Below, piece after piece: positions 44,024-55,486 of a stretch of 64,000 nt of DNA. The translations under genes and the position numbers were made by a program. Numbering within the stretch: the stretch's first letter is position 1; each line of letters opens with the position of its first letter. This DNA comes from Bacillota bacterium (GTDB lineage Bacteria; Bacillota; DSM-12270; Thermacetogeniales; Thermacetogeniaceae), in contig JARYLU010000014.1 in the NCBI GenBank assembly GCA_029907475.1, forward strand, positions 1 through 64,000, given 5' to 3'. The notes beneath the pieces were generated by a model that ran no database searches, was not told the origin of the DNA, and was given only the letters and a program-made list of their open reading frames with translations.

Positions 44024-44500
44024 ATGTTCTCCGAACGGGAAAAGGAAGTGATCCGGGAGTTACAAGCTGGGATCCCTCTGGCCAGCCGGCCCTACCGGGC
44101 CCTGGCGGAAAGACTCCGGATGAGCGAAGAAGAGCTGCTGGCCCGGATCAAGGATTTTCTGGACCGGGGGGTGATCCGCCGTTTTGGGGCTGTGGTGCGC
44201 CATCAGGATCTGGGGTATACGGCCAACGCTCTTGTTGTGTGGGAGGTTCCGGAGGACCACATTGAAGAAGTGGGGCGGCTGATGGCAGGCTTCGACGAGG
44301 TTACGCACTGCTACCAGCGCCCTCCCCGTTTGCCCCACTGGCCCTATAACCTCTTTACCATGGTGCACGGGCGCAGTCCGGCGGATTGCCGGGACATTGC
44401 GGTCCGGCTTTCCCGCGCCAGCGGTGTGGGGAACTACCGGCTCCTTTTCAGTGTGGCCGAATTAAAAAAGAGTTGTATGAATTATTTTCTGGAGGAGTGA
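44024..44500 (+). CDS. ahbB: Siroheme decarboxylase subunit AhbB (Lrp/AsnC-like)
   Basis: A 158-residue partner of AhbA with the same layout: [37 protein letters not shown], then [19 protein letters not shown], the AhbB form of the substrate segment. Together the pair decarboxylates siroheme to 12,18-didecarboxysiroheme. It starts one base after ahbA and ends just before hemL. Confidence 0.87.
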   Translation: MFSEREKEVIRELQAGIPLASRPYRALAERLRMSEEELLARIKDFLDRGVIRRFGAVVRHQDLGYTANALVVWEVPEDHIEEVGRLMAGFDEVTHCYQRPPRLPHWPYNLFTMVHGRSPADCRDIAVRLSRASGVGNYRLLFSVAELKKSCMNYFLEE

Positions 44501-44505
44501 TCTTT

Positions 44506-45816
44506 GTGCAAAGCGGGAGATTTCAGCGGTCCCGGGAAATGTTCGCGGAGGCGTGCCGGTATCTGCCCGGAGGGGTGAACAGCCCGGTGCGGGCCTTTAA
44601 AGCGGTCGGGGGGGACCCGGTATTCATCGCCCGGGGCCGGGGGGCGCTCCTTTACGATGTTGACGGGAATGAGTATCTAGATTACGTTGCCTCCTGGGGG
44701 CCGCTGATTCTGGGGCACCTGCACCCGGAAGTCGTGGCTGCCTTACAGGAGTGCCTGGAAAGAGGCACCAGCTTCGGAGCACCTACAGAACTGGAAACAG
44801 AACTGGCGCGGGCGATTGTGAAGGCGGTCCCTTCCGTGGAAATGGTACGCCTGGTTAACTCCGGGACGGAAGCTACCATGAGCGCTTTGCGCCTCGCCCG
44901 GGGTTATACGGGACGGAATAAAATTGTCAAATTTGAAGGCTGCTACCACGGCCATGCCGATTTTTTGTTAATCAGAGCAGGCTCAGGGGCCCTCACGCTG
45001 GGGGTACCCAGCAGTCCCGGTGTGCCGGCCAGCACGGCGGCCAACACGATCACCGCCCCGTATAACGACCTGGACACCGTAGAAAAGATCTTTGCACAAG
45101 AGGGAGAAGAGATCGCTGCGGTGATCGTGGAACCTGTTGCTGGAAATATGGGCGTGGTACCCCCGCGGGAGGGTTTCCTTGAAGGCTTACGGGAAATCAC
45201 CCGCCGTTACGGCTCGCTTTTAATCTTTGACGAAGTAATGACAGGCTTTCGCGTCGCCTACGGTGGAGCACAGGAGCTGTACCATCTCGATCCGGACCTG
45301 ACCTGTCTGGGCAAGGTTATCGGCGGCGGCTTACCGGTCGGGGCCTACGGTGGTAAAAGTGAAATTATGGAGCAGGTGGCCCCGGCAGGGCCGGTCTACC
45401 AGGCCGGCACCCTCTCGGGTAATCCCCTCGCGGTGACTGCCGGCCTGATGACACTGAAGATATTGAACAGGCCGGGTACTTATGCGGAACTTGAACGCAA
45501 GTCTGCCCTTTTAGAAGCGGGTCTAACCGCTGCCGCCCGGGAAGCGGGTCTTCCGGTAACTTTCAACCGGGTCGGCTCAATGTTCTGCACCTTCTTTACA
45601 GAAACTCCGGTTGTGGACTACGCGAGCGCCTGCACCTCCAACCTCAGCCGCTTTGCCGTCTTTTTCCGCTCGATGTTGGAGGAGGGAATTTACCTTGCCC
45701 CCTCCCAGTTCGAAGCAGGCTTCATGAGCCTTGTACATACAGAGAAACAGATTGAACGTACTGTAGAAGCTGCCCGCAGGGCTTTTTCGGCCGCCAGGCT
45801 TTCTGCTTCCTGCTGA
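44506..45816 (+). CDS. hemL: Glutamate-1-semialdehyde 2,1-aminomutase
   Basis: A 436-residue PLP enzyme making 5-aminolevulinate from glutamate-1-semialdehyde. Diagnostic parts are [35 protein letters not shown], the PLP aspartate in [11 protein letters not shown] and the Schiff-base Lys in [17 protein letters not shown]. The GTG at 44506 follows GGAGGAGTGATCTTT; a longer frame upstream lies inside ahbB. The last heme gene of the cluster, before the ilv promoter. Confidence 0.94.
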   Translation: MQSGRFQRSREMFAEACRYLPGGVNSPVRAFKAVGGDPVFIARGRGALLYDVDGNEYLDYVASWGPLILGHLHPEVVAALQECLERGTSFGAPTELETELARAIVKAVPSVEMVRLVNSGTEATMSALRLARGYTGRNKIVKFEGCYHGHADFLLIRAGSGALTLGVPSSPGVPASTAANTITAPYNDLDTVEKIFAQEGEEIAAVIVEPVAGNMGVVPPREGFLEGLREITRRYGSLLIFDEVMTGFRVAYGGAQELYHLDPDLTCLGKVIGGGLPVGAYGGKSEIMEQVAPAGPVYQAGTLSGNPLAVTAGLMTLKILNRPGTYAELERKSALLEAGLTAAAREAGLPVTFNRVGSMFCTFFTETPVVDYASACTSNLSRFAVFFRSMLEEGIYLAPSQFEAGFMSLVHTEKQIERTVEAARRAFSAARLSASC

Positions 45817-45850
45817 AATGGTATCTTAACGAAACCTTAAAAAAAATCTA

Positions 45851-45879
45851 TTGACATGGAGCCGGTATTTTTCTATACT
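45851..45879 (+). promoter_or_regulatory. Sigma-A promoter of the ilv-leu operon
   Basis: Perfect TTGACA (45851-45856), 17-base spacer, TATACT (45874-45879). Transcription would start near 45886 and run through the T-box leader. Confidence 0.8.
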
Positions 45880-45959
45880 GGTTAGAAAATATTTGCCTTT
45901 TTCTTGCTTGTTTCATTAAGAGTATTTTACGTGTTTAATATTATAAAAGAAAAGCCATG

Positions 45960-46235
45960 ACGGAAGCACATCCCACTGGCGCGCTGGGTCCAGAGAGCCG
46001 GGGAAGGCTGGGAACCGGTACCAGACGCAGTGGCGGTATCGTTCCGGAGTGCTGCTATCTTAACGGCTTTGTTAAAAGCCTAGTAGGTGGTGCCGGACTA
46101 GTCCAGTTCTTTGAGGTCCGTTAAAATTTTTATGGGCACACTGAGAGGTTGTCCGGTAGGACAGCAAGCAGGGTGGTACCGCGGGGTCCCTCTCGTCCCT
46201 GACAGATTCTGTCTTGGCGGGAGGGTTTATTTATA
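45960..46235 (+). promoter_or_regulatory. T-box leader (probably isoleucine-specific)
   Basis: The T-box core GGGTGGTACCGCGG is at 46171-46184. Upstream, AGCAC/GTGCT and CCACTG/CAGTGG form the base of stem I, enclosing an asymmetric loop with ATC at 46038-46040, the likely specifier codon (Ile). GTT (Val) immediately follows and is an alternative. Downstream, CCCTCTCGTC (46188-46197) and GGCGGGAGGG (46216-46225) with TTTATTT form the terminator, which the T-box would disrupt when uncharged tRNA binds. It controls the branched-chain operon that follows. Confidence 0.9.
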
Positions 46236-46341
46236 ATCTTTTCATGTATACAAAATGTTCTATCCACACATTGGCAGGAGGTGGGAGATTGCCCGGTTAA
46301 CAGGTTGCTGCCTTAAAGTAAGAGGGAAGGAGAGGAATTCG

Positions 46342-47226
46342 TTGGGGCTTACTATCTATCTGAACGGAGCCTTTGTAGATGAGGAAGAGGCCAGAGTTTC
46401 CGTTTTCGACCACGGCCTCCTTTACGGCGACGGAGTCTTCGAAGGGATCCGGGCTTATGGCGGGCGGGTTTTTCGCCTCCAGGAACACATTGACCGCCTT
46501 TACGAATCTGCAAAATCCATTCTCCTGGAAATTGGGATTCCAAAAGAAGAGATGTTTGAAGCTGTTCTGGAAACCTTGCGCCGCAACCACCTCAGGGATG
46601 CCTATATTAGACTCGTGGTGACGCGGGGGAAGGGGGATTTGGGCCTCGATCCCCGCAAGTGCCCGCAGCCGACGATTTTCATCATTGCTGCTCAGATCCA
46701 ACTGTACCCGGAGGAAATGTACGAAAACGGCCTGGAAGTGGTAACAGTTCCTACCCGCCGGAACATTGTTGAAGGCGTGAACCCCCGGGTTAAGTCATTA
46801 AATTATTTAAATAACGTGCTCGCCAAAATCGAAGCGAATCTCGCAGGTGTACCCGAGGCGATTCTGTTAAATAGCGAAGGGTACGTGACGGAGTGTACCG
46901 GGGATAATATTTTTATCGTCAAAAAGCAGGAAGTAATCACACCACCTTCATTTTTAGGCATTTTGGAGGGAGTAACCCGTAACGCAGTTCTTGAATTGGC
47001 CGAAAGGATGGGGTGCCCAACTGCAGAAAAGATCTTCACCCGCCACGATATTTATATTGCGGACGAGTGTTTTTTAACGGGAACGGCAGCAGAGTTAATT
47101 CCGGTCGTGAAGGTAGATGGTCGCGTCATCGGACAGGGAAAACCGGGCGAGGTAACGAGAGCCTTAATTAGAGAATTTCGGAAATCGACGGAGTGCGACG
47201 GTCCGGAAATCTACCCGGGCACTTAA
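46342..47226 (+). CDS. ilvE: Branched-chain amino-acid aminotransferase
   Basis: A 294-residue fold-type IV PLP enzyme. FDHGLLYGDGVFEGIRAY, the Lys segment RVKSLNYLNNVLAKIEA and ECTGDNIFIVKK are typical; EGIRAY and YLNNVLAK favour IlvE over PabC or D-amino-acid aminotransferase. It makes Ile, Val and Leu from their keto acids. The TTG at 46342 is nine bases after AAGGAGAGG; earlier codons belong to the leader. Confidence 0.92.
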   Translation: MGLTIYLNGAFVDEEEARVSVFDHGLLYGDGVFEGIRAYGGRVFRLQEHIDRLYESAKSILLEIGIPKEEMFEAVLETLRRNHLRDAYIRLVVTRGKGDLGLDPRKCPQPTIFIIAAQIQLYPEEMYENGLEVVTVPTRRNIVEGVNPRVKSLNYLNNVLAKIEANLAGVPEAILLNSEGYVTECTGDNIFIVKKQEVITPPSFLGILEGVTRNAVLELAERMGCPTAEKIFTRHDIYIADECFLTGTAAELIPVVKVDGRVIGQGKPGEVTRALIREFRKSTECDGPEIYPGT

Positions 47227-47280
47227 GATCCGGGAAGCTCCCCGGACCAAAAAGAAAAATTGGGGGAGGGGTGACCTAAA

Positions 47281-48972
47281 TTGAACAGCAACAAGGTCAA
47301 ACACGGTGTAGAAAAGGCTCCCCACCGGTCTTTATTGAAAGCACTTGGTCTTACGGACTGGGAGATCGAGCGTCCTTTTGTGGGAATTGTAAACTCGCAA
47401 AATGAATTAGTACCCGGACATCTTCACCTGGATCAGATCGCGTCTGCGGTGAAAGCAGGTGTGCGGGCGAATGGAGGAACACCTTTCGAGTTCCCGGTGA
47501 TTGCAGTCTGCGATGGCATCGCCATGAACCACGAAGGAATGCGCTACTCCCTGGCGAGCAGGGAGCTGATCGCGGATTCAGTTGAAGTGATGGCAATCGC
47601 CCATGCTCTGGATGCCCTTGTACTGATTCCTAATTGCGACAAGGTAGTCCCCGGAATGCTGATGGCGGCCATCAGGTTGAATCTTCCTGCCATCGTCATC
47701 AGCGGAGGCCCTATGTTGGCCGGGAGGTTCCGGGGCCGGGACGTGAGCCTCAGCACTGTTTTTGAAGGGGTTGGGGCTTTTAGTGCAGATAAGATCACGT
47801 CTGATGAACTCTCGGAACTGGAGGCACAGGCTTGTCCCGGTTGTGGTTCCTGTGCCGGAATGTTCACGGCCAACACGATGAACTGCCTGACGGAGGCGCT
47901 GGGCCTGGCTTTACCGGGTAATGGAACAATTCCTGCCGTTTCGGCGGCACGGATCAGGCTTGCAAAACAGGCCGGCTGGCAGGTAATGGAATTGTTGAAA
48001 AAGGGGATTCGCCCCCGGGATCTTCTTACCCGGACTGCCTTCCTGAATACCCTGGCGGTAGACATGGCCCTGGGCGGTTCGACAAATACCGTCCTCCACC
48101 TTCCGGCCCTTGCGAAGGAAGCGGGATGGGAGCTCGAATTGAACGTCGTCGATGAGATCAACCAAAGAGTGCCCAATCTGTGTAAATTGAGTCCCGCCGG
48201 GAGCCAGCACATCCAGGACCTCCACGAAGCCGGAGGAATCCCTGCAGTAATGAAGGAACTTCTCGATCATGCCTTGATTTCCGGGGATGTCCTGACGGTT
48301 ACGGGACAGACCGTAGCCAGAAATCTCGAGGGGACGAAGATTATGCGAACAGATGTCATCCGGAGCGTGGCCGATCCGTACGGCCCTACCGGAGGGCTGG
48401 CTATCTTGAGAGGGAACCTGGCACCCGAAGGAGCTGTTGTAAAACAGTCTGCCGTTGCTCCGGAAATGCTTGAGCACACAGGGCCGGCCCGGGTCTTTAA
48501 CAACGAAGATGAGGCTGTCGCCGCAATCTTAGGGAAAAAGATTCAAGCCGGAGACGTGATTGTTATCAGATACGAGGGGCCCAAAGGCGGGCCCGGCATG
48601 CGGGAGATGCTGACACCTACCGCTGCTGTTGCAGGGATGGGGCTGGACAGGAATGTTGCCCTGCTTACCGATGGGCGTTTTTCCGGGGCAACCCGGGGCG
48701 CTTCAATCGGTCATATTTCACCGGAGGCGGCAGAGGGAGGGCCCCTTGCCCTGGTCGCAGAAGGAGACTTCATCAAGATCGATATTCCAGGCCGCCGGCT
48801 GGAGCTTTTGGTTTCTGAGGAGGAACTGGCGCGGCGGCGGGAGAAATGGGAGCGGCCCGAACCCAGGGTGAAGTCGGGGTATCTTGCCCGCTATGCAGAG
48901 CTTGTTGCTTCGGCCAGCCAGGGCGCCGTCCTGCTGGGTTCTCCTCAGCGCAGGGGGGGTGGCACGATTTGA
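47281..48972 (+). CDS. ilvD: Dihydroxy-acid dehydratase
   Basis: A 563-residue Fe-S enzyme that dehydrates dihydroxy-isovalerate and dihydroxy-methylvalerate. Cluster and substrate motifs are [31 protein letters not shown] and the C-terminal [19 protein letters not shown]. The TTG start follows GGGGGAGGGG. Its TGA overlaps the ilvB start. Full length. Confidence 0.95.
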   Translation: MNSNKVKHGVEKAPHRSLLKALGLTDWEIERPFVGIVNSQNELVPGHLHLDQIASAVKAGVRANGGTPFEFPVIAVCDGIAMNHEGMRYSLASRELIADSVEVMAIAHALDALVLIPNCDKVVPGMLMAAIRLNLPAIVISGGPMLAGRFRGRDVSLSTVFEGVGAFSADKITSDELSELEAQACPGCGSCAGMFTANTMNCLTEALGLALPGNGTIPAVSAARIRLAKQAGWQVMELLKKGIRPRDLLTRTAFLNTLAVDMALGGSTNTVLHLPALAKEAGWELELNVVDEINQRVPNLCKLSPAGSQHIQDLHEAGGIPAVMKELLDHALISGDVLTVTGQTVARNLEGTKIMRTDVIRSVADPYGPTGGLAILRGNLAPEGAVVKQSAVAPEMLEHTGPARVFNNEDEAVAAILGKKIQAGDVIVIRYEGPKGGPGMREMLTPTAAVAGMGLDRNVALLTDGRFSGATRGASIGHISPEAAEGGPLALVAEGDFIKIDIPGRRLELLVSEEELARRREKWERPEPRVKSGYLARYAELVASASQGAVLLGSPQRRGGGTI

Positions 48973-50636
48973 GACTTACCGGTGCCGAAATCATTGTCAA
49001 GGCTTTGGAAGCCGAAGGCGTAGAGGTGGTTTTTGGCTATCCCGGCGGGGCCGTACTTCCTCTTTACGATAAACTCTATGACTCACCCATCAAGCATATT
49101 TTAGTTCGCCACGAACAGGGCGCTGCCCACGCTGCTGATGGTTACGCCCGGGCCACGGGAAAGCCCGGCGTTTGTATCGCGACTTCCGGCCCCGGGGCCA
49201 CCAACCTGGTGACGGGAATCGCGAATGCTTATATGGATTCCATCCCAATTATTGCCCTGACGGGTCAGGTTGCCCTTCCTGCGATTGGACGTGATTCTTT
49301 TCAAGAGGCGGATATTACGGGAATCACTTTGCCGATCGTAAAACACAGTTACCTGGTGAAGGATGTTCGCCAGTTAGCAGCCGCGATCCGGGCTGCCTTT
49401 CACATTGCCACAACGGGCCGGCCGGGACCGGTTCTGATTGACCTTCCGAAAGATGTTACAGTAGCTCAAGCGGAGTTTGAGTACCCGCCGCAGATTTCTT
49501 TTCGCGGCTACCGTTTAAACGCGAAATACAATGCGACTCAAATCTACCAGGCGGCCAGAGCGATTGGAGAATCCCGCAGGCCGGTCCTCTACGCCGGAGG
49601 TGGTGTGATTTCTTCGGGTGCCGCCGGGGAACTCCTGGAACTCGCAGAAAAGGCGCAAATTCCTGTGACTACAACCTTGCTCGGGAAAGGAGCCTTTCCC
49701 GAGACCCATTCCCTTTCCCTTGGGATGCTGGGAATGCATGGAACGAAATATGCAAACTACGCCGTTTCCTACAGTGATTTAATTATAGCCTTGGGGGCAC
49801 GTTTTGATGACCGGGTTACAGGAAGGCTGGATACCTTTGCGCCTCATGCCCAGGTGATCCACATTGATATTGATGCTGCCGAGATCGGGAAGAATGTTCG
49901 GGTTCATTACCCCCTGACAGGTGACGTCAAGCAGGTTTTGAGAGATTTGATTCCCCGCATTGAGGTACCGCAGACCAAGGAATGGTTAGAGCAGATCCAA
50001 CAGTGGAAAGCAGAGCATCCCCTGGCTTATACAAAAGAAGAAGGTATGCTCAAACCGCAGTATGTCATTGAGCAGATCTGGGAACTCACTAAAGGAGAGG
50101 CGGTTGTCACAACAGAGGTAGGGCAAAATCAAATGTGGGCCGCCCAGTATTATAAGGCAATCTATCCCCGGACTTTTATCTCTTCAGGTGGGCTTGGGAC
50201 CATGGGATTCGGTTTACCCGCTGCGATCGGTGCGCAAGTTGGGCGGCCCGGTGCGGTGGTTTTTGATATTGCGGGAGATGGGAGCGTCCAGATGACATCG
50301 CAAGAACTGGCAACTGCGGTTCAGTTCAAGCTGCCTGTTAAGGTCGCGATTTTGAACAACCGTTATTTGGGGATGGTACGGCAGTGGCAGGAGTTATTCC
50401 ACGGCAGGAGATACTCCCAAACAGATCTTGTTGACACCCCTGATTTTGTTAAGCTGGCCGAAGCATACGGTGCCGAGGGGATCCGCGTGACGCGGGCCGA
50501 GGATGTGCGTTCCGCCCTGGAGCGGTCGATTGCCTTGCCGAAACCGGTTGTGATCGATTTCGTGATCGCCAGGGAGGAAAATGTTTTTCCGATGGTCCCG
50601 CCAGGGGAGTCGATTACAAAAATGCTGGGGGGGTAA
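48969..50636 (+). CDS. ilvB: Acetolactate synthase large subunit (first copy)
   Basis: A 555-residue ThDP enzyme condensing pyruvate with pyruvate or 2-oxobutyrate. It has the catalytic Glu in [18 protein letters not shown], the GDGS...NN ThDP motif, and [16 protein letters not shown]. The Trp in RQWQ matches the residue that gives E. coli AHAS II its preference for 2-oxobutyrate. The TTG start overlaps the ilvD stop (TTGA). It is followed by ilvN, its regulatory subunit. Confidence 0.94.
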   Translation: MRLTGAEIIVKALEAEGVEVVFGYPGGAVLPLYDKLYDSPIKHILVRHEQGAAHAADGYARATGKPGVCIATSGPGATNLVTGIANAYMDSIPIIALTGQVALPAIGRDSFQEADITGITLPIVKHSYLVKDVRQLAAAIRAAFHIATTGRPGPVLIDLPKDVTVAQAEFEYPPQISFRGYRLNAKYNATQIYQAARAIGESRRPVLYAGGGVISSGAAGELLELAEKAQIPVTTTLLGKGAFPETHSLSLGMLGMHGTKYANYAVSYSDLIIALGARFDDRVTGRLDTFAPHAQVIHIDIDAAEIGKNVRVHYPLTGDVKQVLRDLIPRIEVPQTKEWLEQIQQWKAEHPLAYTKEEGMLKPQYVIEQIWELTKGEAVVTTEVGQNQMWAAQYYKAIYPRTFISSGGLGTMGFGLPAAIGAQVGRPGAVVFDIAGDGSVQMTSQELATAVQFKLPVKVAILNNRYLGMVRQWQELFHGRRYSQTDLVDTPDFVKLAEAYGAEGIRVTRAEDVRSALERSIALPKPVVIDFVIAREENVFPMVPPGESITKMLGG

Positions 50637-50640
50637 GAGG

Positions 50641-51138
50641 ATGAGACACACGCTGGCGGTTTTAGTTGAGAATCAGCCGGGTGTTTTGACCCGGGTGGCC
50701 GGGTTGTTCAGCAGGCGCGGTTATAATATCGAAAGTCTGGCTGTAGGCCAAACTCATGAACCGAGCATTTCCCGCATGACGATCGTCGTAGACGGCGATG
50801 ACAGGGTAATCGAGCAGGTTGCAAAACAACTGGATAAACTCATCGATGTCATCGATGTACAGGATATTACAGATGTCGAGTATGTGGACCGGGAACTGGT
50901 TTTAATCAAGGTAAATGCCGAACCCTCAGTGCGGGGGGAGATTATGCAGATCGTGGACATTTTCAGGGCACGTATTGTGGATATCGGTCAGCGGACGCTG
51001 ATCATTGAGTGTACCGGGGATGAGGGGAAGATCCGGGCGATTGAAAAATCCCTGAAGCCCTTTGGAATTTTGGAGCTGGTACGCACCGGCAAGATAGCTA
51101 TGGTGCGGGGACCAAAATACGAAGAAGAAAAGCAATAA
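50641..51138 (+). CDS. ilvN: Acetolactate synthase small (regulatory) subunit
   Basis: A 165-residue regulatory subunit. The N-terminal ACT domain reads [31 protein letters not shown], the valine-binding fold, and a C-terminal ALS_ss domain follows ([18 protein letters not shown]). It activates and confers feedback inhibition on IlvB. ATG at 50641, four bases after the ilvB stop. Confidence 0.95.
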   Translation: MRHTLAVLVENQPGVLTRVAGLFSRRGYNIESLAVGQTHEPSISRMTIVVDGDDRVIEQVAKQLDKLIDVIDVQDITDVEYVDRELVLIKVNAEPSVRGEIMQIVDIFRARIVDIGQRTLIIECTGDEGKIRAIEKSLKPFGILELVRTGKIAMVRGPKYEEEKQ

Positions 51139-51151
51139 GGAGGGTATGCCG

Positions 51152-52141
51152 ATGAAAATCTACTACGACCAGGATGCGGATCTCGAGTTTCTGGGCGGAA
51201 AGACCGTTGCCATCATCGGTTACGGGAGTCAGGGTCACGCCCAGGCTCTTAACCTGAGAGACAGCGGGGTACGCGTGGTTGTTGCCGATGTCCCCGGGAG
51301 TGACAACTGGAAGAGAGCCGAAGGGGCCGGTTTTCAAGTGCTGACCACCGCGGAAGCCTCCGCTCAGGCCGATGTCATTCAGATTTTAATTCCGGACGAT
51401 AAACAGGCGGCAGTATTCCGCTCCAATATTTTACCTCATTTGAAACCAGGGAACGCTCTTGCTTTTTCACACGGCTTTAACATCCACTACAACCAGATTG
51501 TACCGCCCTCGGATGTGGATGTTTTTATGGTTGCGCCGAAAAGCCCGGGGCACCTGTTGCGGCGGATGTACGAGCAGGGAGCGGGAGTTCCTGCTCTCGT
51601 AGCCGTTGCCCAGGATTATACGGGAAAGGCGATGCAGGTTGCGCTTGCTTATGCCAGGGGAATCGGTTCCACACGGGCCGGCGTGATTGAAACCACTTTT
51701 AAAGAGGAAACCGAGACCGACCTTTTTGGAGAACAGGTCGTACTGTGTGGCGGGGTGACCGAACTCGTCCGGGCCGGTTTCGATACCCTCGTTGAGGCCG
51801 GATACCAGCCGGAGATTGCTTATTTTGAGTGCTTGCACGAATTGAAGTTAATTGTTGATTTGATGTACGAAGGCGGGATCAGCTGGATGCGCTACTCCAT
51901 CAGTGATACCGCCGAGTACGGCGACCTGACGCGAGGGAAACGAATCATTACCGGGGAAACACGCGCTGAGATGAAGCGTATTCTCCAGGAGATCCAGGAT
52001 GGCACCTTTGCTCGGGAGTGGATTTTAGAGAACATGAGTGGGCGGCCCGTCTTCAACGCGATGGCAAAGAAAGAAGCAAACCATCCCATCGAAGTCGTAG
52101 GCAAGAAACTGCGGGAAATGATGCCTTGGCTGAAGAAGTAG
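51152..52141 (+). CDS. ilvC: Ketol-acid reductoisomerase
   Basis: A 329-residue class I enzyme. The Rossmann motif is [17 protein letters not shown], and the metal-site motifs include [14 protein letters not shown] and the Glu-rich [16 protein letters not shown]. Val rather than Arg in the VVVADV loop may tell on NADH/NADPH preference but I cannot assign it. The ATG at 51152 has AAGGAGG eight bases upstream, better than the ATG at 51146. Confidence 0.95.
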   Translation: MKIYYDQDADLEFLGGKTVAIIGYGSQGHAQALNLRDSGVRVVVADVPGSDNWKRAEGAGFQVLTTAEASAQADVIQILIPDDKQAAVFRSNILPHLKPGNALAFSHGFNIHYNQIVPPSDVDVFMVAPKSPGHLLRRMYEQGAGVPALVAVAQDYTGKAMQVALAYARGIGSTRAGVIETTFKEETETDLFGEQVVLCGGVTELVRAGFDTLVEAGYQPEIAYFECLHELKLIVDLMYEGGISWMRYSISDTAEYGDLTRGKRIITGETRAEMKRILQEIQDGTFAREWILENMSGRPVFNAMAKKEANHPIEVVGKKLREMMPWLKK

Positions 52142-52192
52142 GGAAACGATGAGGCCTCGCCCGAATCCGGCAGCAGAAAAGGAGGCCGTGCA

Positions 52193-53875
52193 ATGAACAC
52201 CATGATTTCAGGTGCAGAAGCCCTGATGCGGGTTTTCCAGGAGGAGGGGGTAGAGGTTATTTTCGGGTACCCCGGAGGCGCCCTCCTCCCGGTTTATGAC
52301 GCCCTCTACCATACGGATTTTAGACACGTCCTCGTCCGGCAGGAACAGGCCGCTGTCCATGCAGCGAGCGGCTATACGCGGACAACGGGAAAACCCGGGG
52401 TTTGCCTTGCGACTTCAGGCCCCGGCGCCACGAACCTCGTTACCGGAATTGCCACAGCCTATATGGATTCGGTTCCGGTCGTGGTGGTTACCGGTCAGGT
52501 AGGTACCGGAATGGTAGGGACCGATGCCTTTCAGGAGGTTGACACAAAGGGGATTACCCTTCCGATCACAAAGCATAATTACCTCGTAAAAAATCCCCAG
52601 GAGCTCCCCCGCGTGATCCGTGAGGCCTTTTACATCGCCCGCACGGGCAGGCCGGGGCCGGTGGTTGTTGACCTTCCCAGAAATGTCGCCGAAGCCCAGA
52701 TCGAGTGGCACGGAGCGGGAAAAGTCGAGCTCCGCAGTTATCATCCCCAGTACCAACCGGCGCCCGATTTGGTTGATCAGGCCGCAGAAATGCTTAATAA
52801 GGCAGAACGCCCGGTCATTTTAGCCGGCGGCGGGGTCCTCAGTACACGGGCACCGGAAGATTTGGTTGCTCTGGCGGAAAAAATCCGCACACCGGTGACG
52901 ACCACCTTAATGGGGATCGGGGCTTTTCCCGAAGACCACGAACTTGCTCTGGGAATGCTCGGGATGCACGGGACGGCTTGCGCGAACTACGCCGTCACCG
53001 CAGCCGATGTTTTACTGACCTTGGGTGCCCGGTTTGCGGACCGGGTCACGGGAAATGTGAAGAAATTTGCTCCACACGCGAAAATAATCCACGTTGACAT
53101 CGACCCCGCGGAGATCGGGAAAAATGTCCGGGCTGCCCTCCCCGTGATTGGTGATGTTAAGCATTTCTTGCGCGATTTGCTCCCCTTGGTGCAGAAAAAG
53201 GATCGCCGAGGCTGGCTCAGCCAGATCGCAAAGTGGAAAGTAGAGCACCCTTTGCGTTTTTCTGAGGACGGGTGTCTGAAACCCCAGTACATCCTCCAGG
53301 CTTTAGGTGAGATCACGAAAGGGGAATGCATTGTCGCAACAGATGTGGGACAGCACCAGATGTGGGCGGCGCAGTTTTTCAAAATCCGAAAACCTTACAC
53401 CTTCCTTTCATCGGGTGGATTGGGAACAATGGGCTACGGCCTCCCGGCGGCGTTGGGGGCCCAGCTCGGCAACCCCGGAAAGCTGGTTCTTTCCCTGACC
53501 GGGGACGGAAGTTTCCAGATGAATATGTTTGAACTCGGAACCGCCATGCAGGAGCAGCTCCCCCTGAAAATTTTTGTCTTTAATAATCATGCCCTCGGGA
53601 TGGTGAAGCAGCTCCAGTATTTTTACTGCGAAAAACGCTACAGCCAGGTGAAGTTTACTTTTTGCCCGGATTTTGTTCAACTTGCCCGCGCTTACGGTGC
53701 GGTCGGGATACGCCTTGAGCGAAGTGAGGATGTTTACGCCATACTGGACGAAGTCCTGACGAACGGACGGCTGACCATTGTGGATTGTATCATTGATCCT
53801 GAAGAACTGGTTTATCCGATGGTGTTGGCAGGGAAGGGCATCGGGGAGTTAATTGAGCTTTCAGATGCAAGATAG
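52193..53875 (+). CDS. Acetolactate synthase large subunit (second copy)
   Basis: A 560-residue paralogue of the ilvB product in the same operon. It has the catalytic Glu ([18 protein letters not shown]) and [15 protein letters not shown] with NN for ThDP. Two differences stand out: [16 protein letters not shown] has Leu where the first copy has Trp, and there is no second small-subunit gene. In E. coli AHAS II the equivalent Trp-to-Leu change removes preference for 2-oxobutyrate, so this copy may serve valine and leucine (inference). ATG behind AAAAGGAGG. I leave the symbol open because ilvB, ilvG and ilvX usages differ. Confidence 0.88.
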   Translation: MNTMISGAEALMRVFQEEGVEVIFGYPGGALLPVYDALYHTDFRHVLVRQEQAAVHAASGYTRTTGKPGVCLATSGPGATNLVTGIATAYMDSVPVVVVTGQVGTGMVGTDAFQEVDTKGITLPITKHNYLVKNPQELPRVIREAFYIARTGRPGPVVVDLPRNVAEAQIEWHGAGKVELRSYHPQYQPAPDLVDQAAEMLNKAERPVILAGGGVLSTRAPEDLVALAEKIRTPVTTTLMGIGAFPEDHELALGMLGMHGTACANYAVTAADVLLTLGARFADRVTGNVKKFAPHAKIIHVDIDPAEIGKNVRAALPVIGDVKHFLRDLLPLVQKKDRRGWLSQIAKWKVEHPLRFSEDGCLKPQYILQALGEITKGECIVATDVGQHQMWAAQFFKIRKPYTFLSSGGLGTMGYGLPAALGAQLGNPGKLVLSLTGDGSFQMNMFELGTAMQEQLPLKIFVFNNHALGMVKQLQYFYCEKRYSQVKFTFCPDFVQLARAYGAVGIRLERSEDVYAILDEVLTNGRLTIVDCIIDPEELVYPMVLAGKGIGELIELSDAR

Positions 53876-53921
53876 GTTTTATTGCGTGATTAAGAAGGGA
53901 TTTCTTGGGAGGTTAAATACC

Positions 53922-55475
53922 TTGTCAGAGCAGATCTATATCTTTGATACAACACTCCGGGATGGCGAACAGTCCCCCGGAGTCAGTCTGAACTTGCAAG
54001 AAAAATTGGAGATCGCCCGCCAGCTTGCGAAATTAAATGTAGATGTAATTGAAGCAGGTTTTCCGATTGCTTCGCCGGGCGACTTCGCGGCGGTTCAGGC
54101 GATTGCGAGGGAGGTCCGGGGCCCTGTGATTGCGGGCCTGGCGCGGGCGGCCCGCCAGGATATCGACCGGGCCTGGGAGGCCCTTCAGGAGGCCGAAAAA
54201 CCCAGAATTCATACCTTTATTGCCACTTCTGACATTCACCTGCAGTATAAACTGCAGAAGAGCAGGGATGAGGTGCTGGCCCTCGCGGTGGCTGCCGTGA
54301 AACAGGCCAGGGGGTATACGGCCGATGTCGAGTTCTCTGCTGAAGATGCTTTCCGGAGCGATCCCAGTTTTCTCTGCGAAGTGATTCAGGCCGTGATCGA
54401 AGCCGGGGCGACCGTGATAAATATTCCGGACACCGTCGGCTACGCGACACCCTATGAGTTCGGGGATTTCATCGCCCAGATCCGGGCGCGGGTGCCGGGC
54501 ATTGATCGGGTGATCTTGAGTGTCCACTGCCACAACGACCTGGGGTTGGCTGTCGCAAATTCTCTGGCCGCCCTCCAAAACGGGGCGCAGCAGGTGGAGT
54601 GCGCGGTCAACGGCCTGGGAGAGCGTGCCGGAAACGCCGCCCTGGAAGAGATCGTCATGGCGCTTTATACAAGGGGCGCTTACTTTCAAAAAGAAACGAA
54701 GATTAAATATGATGAAATTTACCGGACCAGCAAACTGGTCTGTACACTGACCGGGCTGCCCGTCCAGCCGAATAAAGCAATCGTGGGGAAAAATGCCTTC
54801 CTCCACGAGTCGGGGATCCACCAGGATGGCGTTTTAAAGGAGCGGGCAACATATGAGATTATGAATCCTCAATTAATCGGAGTTCCTAAATCCAACATTG
54901 TATTGGGAAAACTCTCGGGGCGCCACGCCTTCCGGGAACGCCTGGCAGAACTGGGTTATCTTCTCCAGGATGAGGAATTAGAAAAGGCCTTTAGCCGTTT
55001 CAAAAATCTGGCGGATCGTAAAAAAGATCTCACCGACCGCGACCTGGAAGCAATTGTTAAAAATGAGATTAGAGTTGCGCCGGAACTGTACGAACTTGCC
55101 TACCTCCACATTTCCAGCGGAACGACGGTTGTACCTACCGCAACGGTCGGATTAAAAAGAAACGGAATCGTCCGGGAGGAGGCAGCCTGCGGAGACGGAC
55201 CGGTGGATGCGGCTTTTAAAGCTGTTGACAAAATTACCGGGATTAATAGCCTATCTTTAACAGATTACTCCTTGAGCGCGATTACAGGTGGTAAAGACGC
55301 TTTGGGTGAGGTAGTCGTCCGGGTGGAGTACGGGGGGAAGACCTTCGTTGGACGGGGGTTGAGTACCGATATTATTGAAGCAAGCGTAAAGGCCTATTTA
55401 AATGCCGTAAACAAGGTAATTTACGAGATAGGGGAGGATTCAGTGCTTCCCGGAACCGGGGAGATAGAAGGATAG
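53922..55475 (+). CDS. leuA: 2-isopropylmalate synthase
   Basis: A 517-residue enzyme for the first step of leucine synthesis. The TIM-barrel catalytic motif [43 protein letters not shown] and [14 protein letters not shown] are all present. The C-terminal LeuA_dimer domain ([23 protein letters not shown]) is the leucine feedback site. TTG at 53922 follows GGGAGG. Confidence 0.95.
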   Translation: MSEQIYIFDTTLRDGEQSPGVSLNLQEKLEIARQLAKLNVDVIEAGFPIASPGDFAAVQAIAREVRGPVIAGLARAARQDIDRAWEALQEAEKPRIHTFIATSDIHLQYKLQKSRDEVLALAVAAVKQARGYTADVEFSAEDAFRSDPSFLCEVIQAVIEAGATVINIPDTVGYATPYEFGDFIAQIRARVPGIDRVILSVHCHNDLGLAVANSLAALQNGAQQVECAVNGLGERAGNAALEEIVMALYTRGAYFQKETKIKYDEIYRTSKLVCTLTGLPVQPNKAIVGKNAFLHESGIHQDGVLKERATYEIMNPQLIGVPKSNIVLGKLSGRHAFRERLAELGYLLQDEELEKAFSRFKNLADRKKDLTDRDLEAIVKNEIRVAPELYELAYLHISSGTTVVPTATVGLKRNGIVREEAACGDGPVDAAFKAVDKITGINSLSLTDYSLSAITGGKDALGEVVVRVEYGGKTFVGRGLSTDIIEASVKAYLNAVNKVIYEIGEDSVLPGTGEIEG

Positions 55476-55486
55476 GAGGACCTGAC

